In this document: positions 57,525-64,000 of the stretch, one piece after another
Position numbering within the stretch: position 1 is the first letter of the stretch
Layout: every line of letters begins with the position of its first letter
DNA from: Solilutibacter silvestris
Lineage (GTDB): Bacteria > Pseudomonadota > Gammaproteobacteria > Xanthomonadales > Xanthomonadaceae
NCBI RefSeq assembly: GCF_002895945.1
Contig: NZ_NPZB01000001.1
Coordinates: 635,501 to 699,500 of the forward strand
Direction of reading: 5' to 3'
Length of the DNA: 64,000 bases
Notes under the pieces: generated by a model
Database searches by the model: none
Seen by the model: the letters and a program-made list of their open reading frames with translations, nothing else
Told to the model about the DNA's origin: nothing
Translations under genes and position numbers: made by a program

Positions 57525-57977
57525 ATGTCCACTGGAACCGTTACCTTGCATCGCGTCCTGCGCGCGCCCGCCAACCGCATCTACAAGGCCTTCATCGATC
57601 CCGATGCGATGGCCAAATGGCTGCCACCACACGGTTTCACCGGCAAAGTGCATGAAATGGATGCACGCGTCGGTGGTCGTTACAAGATGAGTTTCACCAA
57701 CTTCTCCACTGGCAGCAGCCACGCGTTCGGCGGCGAATACCAGGAGATGGTGCCGGGCGAGAAGATCGTCTACACCGATGCCTTCGATGATCCGAATCTT
57801 CCCGGCGAAATGCGCACCACCGTCGTGCTGAAGCCGGTGATGTGCGGCACTGATGTTTCGATCGAGCAGCGCGGCATCCCGGCGATGATCCCGACCGAGA
57901 TGTGCTATCTCGGCTGGCAGGAATCGTTGACCTTGCTCGCGCAACTGGTGGAAGCGGAGATTCCCGACGGCCCGTGA
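57525..57977 (+). CDS. SRPBCC/AHSA1-like protein
   Basis: A 150-residue START-fold protein of the AHSA1 group, a helix-grip fold binding hydrophobic ligands. Pattern: L-H-R-V-L-R-A-P-A-N-R-I-Y-K-A-F-I-D-P-D near the start, A-K-W-L-P-P-H-G-F and G-G-x-Y-K-M-S-F in the middle, late W-Q-E-S-L-T-L-L-A-Q-L-V. ACAGGAG stands ahead of the ATG. It is the last gene of the operon; the following MFS gene is convergent. The ligand is unknown. Confidence 0.92.
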   Translation: MSTGTVTLHRVLRAPANRIYKAFIDPDAMAKWLPPHGFTGKVHEMDARVGGRYKMSFTNFSTGSSHAFGGEYQEMVPGEKIVYTDAFDDPNLPGEMRTTVVLKPVMCGTDVSIEQRGIPAMIPTEMCYLGWQESLTLLAQLVEAEIPDGP

Positions 57978-57992
57978 TCCGTCGCCGTGCGA

Positions 57993-59633
57993 TCAGTCGG
58001 CGGCGGCCAACTGATCCTGGATGTCTTCCAGCGACACGCCGCGCGTTTCGATGCCGTTGCGCCACAGCATCACCGCGGACACCAGCAGGATCACCGCGAT
58101 CGCCGTGGCGGAAATCGCCAGATGCTGGAACAGTCCCAGCACGCCGAGGCCGGCACCAAGCACGCCACCGGCCTTGGTGCTGGCGGCGATCACGCCGGAG
58201 CCGGTGCCGCGCAACTGCACCGGATAGATTTCCGCCGCATAGGGAATCAGCATCGCCACCACGCCGCTGATGCTCACCAGCAACAACGCGACGGCAGTGA
58301 TCGTGAAGCCCGGCGACGCGATGTGGAACAGGCCGAGCGCAGCGAACACCAGCAGCGACATCGCGCTCAGCACGATGAACAGCACCAGCGATCGCACGCT
58401 GCTCCAGTGGTGATACAGCCAGACCACCACGGCGATGCCGGGCAGGGCCAGGATCGCGCCCTTCGCCAGCAATGCGCTTGCGGCCTTGGGATCGACGCCG
58501 AGTTGCGTCAGGTTCACCGGCAGCCACAGCAGGAAGCCGAAGTTGGCCAGCCCCCAGGCAATGCCGCACACGATCAAGCCCCAGCTGATGCTGGCGTGGC
58601 GACCGCGCAACAGCGCGCGCAGGCCGGCGACCGCATGCGGGTTGTCGATGTCGGGCGCACCGGGATGCGCGCTGTCATCGCTTTCCACCGCGGCGGCGGT
58701 GCCGGCGAAACGTTGCAACACCGCGCGCGCTTGCGACTCCAGTCCGGCATCGGAGAGGAAGCGCGGCGATTCCGGAATCCAGCGATTGAGGAAGATGATC
58801 AACGCGCCGGTCGGCAAGCCCAGCAGCCACAGCACGCGCCAACTGAACATCGGTTCCAGCACTGCGGCGGCGCCGGCAGCGAGCAGATAGCCTGCGGACG
58901 TGCCGATGCCGCCGAGCGCGACCAGCAACCAGCCGCGATCCGCCGCAGGCACGGTTTCCGCCATCAGCGTGAACGCGACCGGCAACAAGCCGCCGGCGGA
59001 TGCGCCCATCAGGAAGCACATCAGCAGGTTCCAGCTGAAATCCGGCATCGCCCCGCAGATCGCAGTGCCCATGAACATCAGCGCCGACAACAAAATCGCC
59101 GCGCGTCGTCCAAACAGATCGCCGATGCGTCCCCACACCACCGACCCGATCGTGGTTCCGGTCAGGGCGACCAGCGCCAGCCAGCTCGCGGTCGGTTTCG
59201 GGATTCCGTATTCGTGGCTCATGCCCGGCACGACGAAACCGAGCGTGGCCGGTTTCATCACGTCGACCGCCAGTGCCACCACCAGTACCGCGACCAGCGT
59301 CCAGTGCGCGCGATTGAGCGGCACGCCATCGGCGATATGGAAATGCAAATGGTTGCCGCGCCGGGTTTCGCGCATCTGCGCCAGACGCGGCATCAACCCG
59401 TAACCTGCCAGCGCAAGCCCGAGCGGAATCGCGGCCATGCCGGCCAGCATCCAGCCATCCATCGCCATGCCGACCATCTGCCAGTGCGTGTAGCGGCCCA
59501 TCAGCAACATTGGTGCATGCGCGAACACGCCGGCGATCAGCAGCAGGCAGCCGAGCCAGAAAGCCAGCGGATGATGGAAGGTGATGCCGCCGGAATCGAT
59601 CGCCGTGGCCGGGGCGGGGTTTCGTGCATTCAT
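57993..59633 (-). CDS. MFS transporter with extra N-terminal membrane segments
   Basis: A 546-residue major facilitator of the sugar-porter/aromatic-acid group. The core has G-R-I-G-D-L-F-G-R-R (motif A), I-P-E-S-P-R-F-L after TM6 and A-E-I-Y-P-V-Q-L-R-G-T-G-S-G. The first about 110 residues add two membrane segments and a His-rich linker (G-N-H-L-H-F-H) before the usual 12. This extension is unusual for the family. It is convergent with the SRPBCC gene. Substrate unknown; organic acid or sugar transport is possible. Confidence 0.85.
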   Translation of the reverse strand: MNARNPAPATAIDSGGITFHHPLAFWLGCLLLIAGVFAHAPMLLMGRYTHWQMVGMAMDGWMLAGMAAIPLGLALAGYGLMPRLAQMRETRRGNHLHFHIADGVPLNRAHWTLVAVLVVALAVDVMKPATLGFVVPGMSHEYGIPKPTASWLALVALTGTTIGSVVWGRIGDLFGRRAAILLSALMFMGTAICGAMPDFSWNLLMCFLMGASAGGLLPVAFTLMAETVPAADRGWLLVALGGIGTSAGYLLAAGAAAVLEPMFSWRVLWLLGLPTGALIIFLNRWIPESPRFLSDAGLESQARAVLQRFAGTAAAVESDDSAHPGAPDIDNPHAVAGLRALLRGRHASISWGLIVCGIAWGLANFGFLLWLPVNLTQLGVDPKAASALLAKGAILALPGIAVVVWLYHHWSSVRSLVLFIVLSAMSLLVFAALGLFHIASPGFTITAVALLLVSISGVVAMLIPYAAEIYPVQLRGTGSGVIAASTKAGGVLGAGLGVLGLFQHLAISATAIAVILLVSAVMLWRNGIETRGVSLEDIQDQLAAAD

Positions 59634-59692
59634 TGGCGGATTGTCGCAGAGTGCACGGTCATGCGCGTGCACCGATGTTCCATGCGACGACG

Positions 59693-60892
59693 TTATCGCC
59701 CCGTCGCCATCTGTTCCTCGATGGCGCTGAAGGCGGAATGCGCGCCACTCGCGGCGTTCTCCACGCCGGTGGCGAAATACGCCACGCCGGTACCGGATTT
59801 GGGATCGATCCACACGCCCGAGAGCAGGCCGTAGGCATTGCCGGAATGACCGACGTGGAGGCGGCCATCGCCGAACAGGTCGTCGCGGCAACGCTTGCCA
59901 TCACCGCTGCCGAGCTGTTGCGTCGCGTAGCCGTAACTGCAGAAGAAACTGCCGCGTTGCGGCTCGTCCATCTCGCCGATATCGCCGTCATGGCCGTCGT
60001 AGCGCCAGTGCGAGGCCAGCATCATCCGCACCGATGTCGGCTTGAGGAAACGCGCCTTGCCGATGCGCCCTTCGTTCAACAGCAGTTGCCCGATCTTTGC
60101 CAAGTCCAGCACCGAAATGCGCAAGCCACCCTGCGGCGCGAACAGCGTGCCGTTGCGGCCGGCCACCCAATGCGAAAGATCACAGCTGCCATCGCGTTCC
60201 TTGATCACCACGCAGTCGGGCGTTTGTCCGTGCAAGTCGTCCTTCTCCGGTTTGCCATTGGCGTCGTACAGCACCACCGCGCGCGCGATCGTCGCGGCAT
60301 CGCAACCCGACCAGTTGAAGCAGGCGTGCAGGCCCAGCGGTTTCAGCACCAGGTGTTGCATCAACACATCGAAGCGCTCACCGCTGGCGCGTTCCATCAC
60401 GCTGGCGACGATCGGGAAATTGAGATTGGTGTAACGAAACCAGGTGCCCGGTGCGTGCGCGCTGTCCCACGCCTTGGGATTGCCGGCGAGATCGCGAATG
60501 TCCTCGTCCAGAGCGACGTTCCAGTAGCCGGCCTCGTCGGTCAGGCTGGAGGTATGCGACAGCAACATGCGCAGGGTGATCGGCGTGTCGGCGAATGCCG
60601 GGTTGCGCAATTTCCAGCCGAGTTGTTTCGACACGTCTTCGTCGAGATTCAATTTGCCTAGTTCGACCAGTCGCATCACCCCGAGCGTGGTGACGAGTTT
60701 GGAGATCGAAGCGATGCGCGCCGGGTCGTCGATGGTGATGCGGCGTTGCGCAGCGACATCGGCGAAACCGCGGGCATCCTGCGTCAGGATGTGGTCGCGA
60801 TCGAAGGTGAAACGGACCTGCGCGACGGGGTCGGCGGCAAACGCGGTTCCGCAAGCGATCGTGGCGAGCAGGGCAGCCAGTGCCCGGTTCAT
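59693..60892 (-). CDS. Serine hydrolase (beta-lactamase/PBP4-like class C fold)
   Basis: A 399-residue exported enzyme with signal peptide (T-A-F-A-A). The class C catalytic motif S62-I-S-K65 and the Y-x-N motif in F-R-Y-T-N-L-N are clear, then the H-x-G-like H-S-G-N-A-Y-G. Such proteins act as esterases, D-aminopeptidases or penicillin-recognising enzymes. The start at 60892 overlaps the M28 peptidase stop by four bases; the pair forms one operon with the peptidase first. Confidence 0.9.
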   Translation of the reverse strand: MNRALAALLATIACGTAFAADPVAQVRFTFDRDHILTQDARGFADVAAQRRITIDDPARIASISKLVTTLGVMRLVELGKLNLDEDVSKQLGWKLRNPAFADTPITLRMLLSHTSSLTDEAGYWNVALDEDIRDLAGNPKAWDSAHAPGTWFRYTNLNFPIVASVMERASGERFDVLMQHLVLKPLGLHACFNWSGCDAATIARAVVLYDANGKPEKDDLHGQTPDCVVIKERDGSCDLSHWVAGRNGTLFAPQGGLRISVLDLAKIGQLLLNEGRIGKARFLKPTSVRMMLASHWRYDGHDGDIGEMDEPQRGSFFCSYGYATQQLGSGDGKRCRDDLFGDGRLHVGHSGNAYGLLSGVWIDPKSGTGVAYFATGVENAASGAHSAFSAIEEQMATGR

Positions 60893-62556
60893 TTGCGATC
60901 CTTCGCGCTCTGGTCGCGCGTCGTGCGGAATTCCGAATCCTGCGACCAGTTCGGCCACTCACGCGAATTGGCGAGTTGCCAGCCCAGCGCATACACCACC
61001 TGCAGGTCGCGCGCGGCACCGGTGATCGTCCACGACGCTTCCCACTGGTCGGCGGGCTGGTGGTAGCGATCGCGCGTGTAGTCCTCGCTCAGCTTGCGGC
61101 CAGCGGCCAGGCCGCCATCGATCATGTCGTCGCCGGATTCGAACGACACTGCAGGCACGCCGCGCTTGGCGAACGAGAAGTGATCGGAACGGAAGAAGCT
61201 GCCCGCTTCCGGCCGCGAATCGGGACTGTAGCTCAGGTTCCACTGTTTCGCGGTGGCGATCAGGTCATCGAGGAGATCGAGCTTCGCGCTGCCGGAGATG
61301 CTGAAGTCGCGACTCGGGCCGTACATGTTCATGCCATCGATGTTGATCACGCCGACGGTCTTGCCGAGCGGATACACCGGCTTGCTGGCGTAGTACTCGG
61401 AACCGAGCAGGCCTTTTTCCTCGGCGGTAACGAACAGGAATCCCAGCGAACGGTCGGGTGCCGGTTTCGCCTTGGCGAACGCGCGCGCCAGCGCCATCAC
61501 GCCGGCGACGCCACTGGCGTTGTCCACCGCGCCGTTGTAGATGCGATCGCCTTTGGCGTCGGGCTGCCCGATGCCGAGGTGGTCCCAGTGCGCGCTGTAC
61601 ATCACCATTTCACCGGGGTGCTTGCGACCCGGAACCACGCCGATCACGTTCTGCGAGGTGATCACTTTCGAATCCACCGCGTACTTCGCCGAGAAGCGTT
61701 CGCCCTTGAGTTCCACCGGCTTGAAATCGCGCGTCTGCGCCTGTTTCTTCAGCGCGTTGAAATCGAGGCCTGCGCGCTTCAGCAAGTCCACCGCGACGTC
61801 GCGCTGGATCCAGCCTTCCAGCCGCGGATGGACCGCGGCCGGATGATCGCGCACCACGTCGAACATGGTGTTGGTATTGGAATTCTTCACCGTCGCCCAG
61901 CCGTACGATGCCGGCGCGGTTTCATGCACCACCAACACGCCGGCCGCACCCTGGCGCGCGCCTTCTTCGTACTTGTAGGTCCAGCGGCCGTAGTAGGTCA
62001 TCGCCTTGCCACCGAAATCGCCCTGCCCGGTCTCGAAATCGGGATCGTTGACCAGCACCACCATGATCTTGCCGTGCAGGTCGACGCCCTTGTAATCGTC
62101 CCACCGGCGTTCCGGTGCTTTCACGCCGTAGCCGACGAACACCAGCGGTGCGTTGCGGATATCGACGGACTTGGCGCCGTCGAGTGCGGCACGGACCGCG
62201 ATCTGTTCGCCCTGCGCTAATGCGATCGTCTTGCCGTCGGCAGCGACCGAGACATGCGGCGTACCTTCGATCGCCGCGCGCAGCAATGGCACCGGCTGTG
62301 TCCAGCCGCGTTTGCCGTTCTTCATCGTGCCACCAGGCTTCAGGCCGGCAGCCTGCAGTTGCGTGATCAGCCAGTTGACGGTTTTGGTTTCGCCGGCGGT
62401 GGCCGGGCCGCGGCCTTCGAATGCATCCGACGAGAGCACGCGGATGTCATTGGAAATCGACTTGGGATCGAAGGTCGGCGTGTCCTTCGGGCCGCCTGCG
62501 AACGCGGGGATGGCGGTGGCTGCGCACAGCGCAACCGTGAGCAGGGAACGGCGCAT
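60889..62556 (-). CDS. M28 family metallopeptidase with PA domain
   Basis: A 555-residue secreted aminopeptidase-like enzyme with signal peptide (I-P-A-F-A). It has a protease-associated domain region (about 130-260: I-R-N-A-P-L-V-F-V-G-Y-G) inserted before the zinc core: M-Y-S-A-H-W-D-H-L-G, G-A-V-D-N-A-S-G, F-V-T-A-E-E-K-G-L-L-G-S, I-N-I-D-G-M and R-S-D-H-F-S-F. All five expected zinc ligands of the family are present. Likely roles are peptide degradation in the periplasm or outside. It heads a two-gene operon with the serine hydrolase. Confidence 0.93.
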   Translation of the reverse strand: MRRSLLTVALCAATAIPAFAGGPKDTPTFDPKSISNDIRVLSSDAFEGRGPATAGETKTVNWLITQLQAAGLKPGGTMKNGKRGWTQPVPLLRAAIEGTPHVSVAADGKTIALAQGEQIAVRAALDGAKSVDIRNAPLVFVGYGVKAPERRWDDYKGVDLHGKIMVVLVNDPDFETGQGDFGGKAMTYYGRWTYKYEEGARQGAAGVLVVHETAPASYGWATVKNSNTNTMFDVVRDHPAAVHPRLEGWIQRDVAVDLLKRAGLDFNALKKQAQTRDFKPVELKGERFSAKYAVDSKVITSQNVIGVVPGRKHPGEMVMYSAHWDHLGIGQPDAKGDRIYNGAVDNASGVAGVMALARAFAKAKPAPDRSLGFLFVTAEEKGLLGSEYYASKPVYPLGKTVGVINIDGMNMYGPSRDFSISGSAKLDLLDDLIATAKQWNLSYSPDSRPEAGSFFRSDHFSFAKRGVPAVSFESGDDMIDGGLAAGRKLSEDYTRDRYHQPADQWEASWTITGAARDLQVVYALGWQLANSREWPNWSQDSEFRTTRDQSAKDRK

Positions 62557-62574
62557 CGGGCATCACCGAGGGGA

Positions 62575-62598
62575 GGGCGTTCGATAGTAGCAACGCCC
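62575..62598. promoter_or_regulatory. Inverted repeat around a possible -10 box for the M28 operon
   Basis: GGGCGTT (62575-62581) and AACGCCC (62592-62598) flank a minus-strand TACTAT (62584-62589), about 30 bases before the M28 start. It could be a regulator site over the promoter. No -35 is evident. Confidence 0.4.
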
Positions 62599-62652
62599 TG
62601 CATTCGCGGATGTTGCGTCGCGCCACCCGCGGCTCAAGCCACGCGAGTTTCC

Positions 62653-63099
62653 TCAGTGCTTTTCGGCACCGGCCTCACTGATGATGAAGCTGCCGAACGA
62701 GACGCCAAGCGCGACGCCCTTGCCCTTGCCGGACAGCGCGAGCGAGATCGGTCCCTTGGTCACCACCTGGGCCATCGCATTGTCGCCGGCGGCAGCGTTG
62801 GCTTCCGCGGTGGCGTATCCGCCGAGGACGTCACGGATGTTGTAGACGCTGGAGAACCTGCCCTGTCCGTCGCGGACGGTGGACTTGCCGACGGTCAGTC
62901 CGCCGCCCTTGGCTTCGATCTTCACCGGCAACGTGGTGCCGTCGCTGCAACGGACGATGCCATTGCCTTCGGAATGCTTGTAGAACACCGACCAGCTCTT
63001 CAGGTTGAAGCGCAAGTTGCAGTTGAGTTCGCCAGCGCTGGCGCTCTGCGCGAACAGTGCAGCCGCGCCCAGGGCGACGACGAAAATGGCTTTGCGCAT
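62653..63099 (-). CDS. Conserved hypothetical exported protein
   Basis: A 148-residue secreted protein with a signal peptide (A-Q-S-A-S-A-G). The mature part starts L-N-C-N-L-R-F-N-L-K-S-W-S-V-F-Y-K-H and is rich in Gly, Ala, Lys. A single pair of cysteines (C-N-L, R-C-S-D) may form a disulfide. The glycine-rich centre (G-G-Y-A-T-A-E-A-N-A) and the end G-K-G-V-A-L-G-V-S-F-G-S-F are beta-like. No function is recognised; homologues appear likely in relatives. Confidence 0.72.
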   Translation of the reverse strand: MRKAIFVVALGAAALFAQSASAGELNCNLRFNLKSWSVFYKHSEGNGIVRCSDGTTLPVKIEAKGGGLTVGKSTVRDGQGRFSSVYNIRDVLGGYATAEANAAAGDNAMAQVVTKGPISLALSGKGKGVALGVSFGSFIISEAGAEKH

Positions 63100-63198
63100 G
63101 GGATCATCCTGTCTGGCGCACCCCGATGGTGCCCGCATACGGTAGACGAATGTGGCCGTAACCCGGCGTGAGCGGCGGATCCGCGCCGGGGTTGCTGT

Positions 63199-63435
63199 TC
63201 AGGTGCGGAAATACGCCTCGACGTTGCCCTTGATCTTCATCGTCATCGGTTGGCCACGACGATCCAGTGCGCGACCCATCGCGACCCGGATCCAGCCCTC
63301 GCTCACGCAATATTCTTCGACATTGGTGCGCTCGACGCCGTTGAAACGGATGCCGACGCCGCGTTCCAGCATGTCGGGATCATGGAACTTGCTGCGCGGA
63401 TCGTTGCTGAGATGGTCGGGCGGGGCGTCGGTCAT
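63199..63435 (-). CDS. DUF3297 family protein
   Basis: A 78-residue soluble protein matching the short DUF3297 family: H-L-S-N-D-P-R-S-K-F-H-D near the start, L-E-R-G-V-G-I-R-F-N-G, the strongly conserved N-V-E-E-Y-C-V-S-E-G-W-I-R-V and M-T-M-K-I-K-G-N-V-E-A-Y-F. The start at 63435 fits the family. It is divergent from the L,D-transpeptidase gene. Function unknown. Confidence 0.88.
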   Translation of the reverse strand: MTDAPPDHLSNDPRSKFHDPDMLERGVGIRFNGVERTNVEEYCVSEGWIRVAMGRALDRRGQPMTMKIKGNVEAYFRT

Positions 63436-63566
63436 GGCGAATCTCGGCGAAGGAAAGTGCACAGGATACGGAGCCTGAAGGCCAGTTTCATCTTCCGGCG
63501 ATGATTTCACGCAGCATCGCTCAGGGGTCGGCGACCATGCGGGCAGGCTTGGACACGAGGATTCCC

Positions 63567-64000
63567 ATGTTCCGCAACACCAATGCCCGCGCCATGGCCT
63601 GTGCCATCGCACTCGGCGCTGTGCTGCCCCTGCGCGTCGTCGCGGCAGCACCCGCCGGCCCCATGGACGCCTCGACGATCAATGCCGCCACCACCGGCAG
63701 GGCCGCGGCCCTGCGCGCCCAGATCCTGCTGGAACGCGCGCACTTTTCTCCCGGCGAGATCGACGGCGCCGGCGGCACGAACACCCGCGAGGCCATCGCC
63801 GGGTTCCAGTTGGCGCAGGGAATCAACCCCGGCGGAGTGATGGATGACGCGACCTGGACGGCATTGCAGCAGCAAGGCGATGCGATCGTCCAGTACACGC
63901 TCACCGATACAGACGTGAAGGGCCCGTTCGTGCGCATTCCGTCGAGCATGGCCGCGCAGGCGCGCATGAAGGCGATGGGCTACGCCAGCGTGGCCGAGGC
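63567..64000 (+). CDS. L,D-transpeptidase with peptidoglycan-binding domain (runs off the right edge)
   Basis: The first 144 codons are in the window. After a signal-like N-terminus (A-L-G-A-V-L-P-L-R-V-V-A) comes a PG_binding_1 domain: A-L-R-A-Q-I-L-L-E-R-A-H-F then G-x-I-D-G, N-T-R-E-A-I-A-G-F-Q and G-V-M-D-D-A-T-W. The following D-V-K-G-P-F-V-R-I-P-S-S and M-G-Y-A-S-V-A-E match the link between that domain and the YkuD domain of L,D-transpeptidases. The catalytic S-H-G-C-x-R motif would lie to the right of the window, so the call rests on the N-terminal half. ACGAGG precedes the ATG at 63567. Confidence 0.8.
   Translation, partial: MFRNTNARAMACAIALGAVLPLRVVAAAPAGPMDASTINAATTGRAAALRAQILLERAHFSPGEIDGAGGTNTREAIAGFQLAQGINPGGVMDDATWTALQQQGDAIVQYTLTDTDVKGPFVRIPSSMAAQARMKAMGYASVAE

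Overview
The window is GC-rich chromosomal DNA from a gammaproteobacterium, most likely of the Lysobacteraceae/Xanthomonadaceae (Lysobacter, Luteimonas, Thermomonas or a relative). This placement rests on gene content and order: rpsU-yqeY-dnaG beside tsaD, a PTR1-type pteridine reductase beside folB-folK, a glutaredoxin/rhodanese fusion, an E1-only (homodimeric) aceE, a cytochrome c4/engB divergent pair, and -10 boxes of the form TAnnnT set so close to start codons that several messages look leaderless. It is inference; no 16S gene is present. No tRNA, rRNA, CRISPR array, prophage or complete insertion sequence was seen.

Layout. 1-1.4 kb: macromolecular-synthesis operon (rpsU, yqeY, a GNAT gene, start of dnaG) on the minus strand. 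1.4-5.4 kb: tsaD, folB, folK, pteridine reductase, MidA-like methyltransferase. 5.37-5.80 kb: a non-coding element of nested inverted repeats that runs into the 3' end of cca. 5.8-9 kb: cca and a lytic transglycosylase. 9-13.8 kb: a nuclease-fold hydrolase, three tandem dsbA-like genes, cytochrome c4 and engB. 13.8-17.6 kb: MBL-fold hydrolase, AraC regulator, exported GH13 enzyme. 17.8-21.1 kb: glutathione synthesis plus the glutathione-dependent formaldehyde pathway. 21.2-29 kb: ppc, a Dph6-like ATPase, DegV, two amidohydrolases. 29-37.6 kb: mixed housekeeping genes including a three-domain glutaredoxin fusion, alanine-type aminotransferase, rsgA and a MATCAP-like metallopeptidase. 37.7-46.5 kb: maeB, four glycosyltransferases and aceE. 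46.5-47.7 kb: an AT-richer island with a frameshifted HNH endonuclease. 47.7-54.5 kb: MFS exporter, ACP phosphodiesterase, an ABC exporter and a LytS/LytTR two-component system. 54.6-58 kb: a six-gene operon (GST, DHFR-like, TetR, two VOC proteins, SRPBCC) behind a promoter whose spacer contains a TetR-type palindrome. 58-64 kb: MFS permease, serine hydrolase plus M28 peptidase, small proteins and the start of an L,D-transpeptidase.

How the genes work together. Clear functional units are folate biosynthesis (folB-folK-pteridine reductase), periplasmic thiol oxidation (three DsbA-like proteins), glutathione-linked formaldehyde detoxification (gshA, adhC, fghA), anaplerosis and pyruvate metabolism (ppc, maeB, aceE), surface glycan assembly (four glycosyltransferases) and an apparently self-regulated small-molecule detoxification operon. 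The strongest items for follow-up are the operator-in-spacer promoter with its operon, the nested-repeat element at cca, the broken HNH gene, the glutaredoxin fusion and the recurrent leaderless-type promoters.
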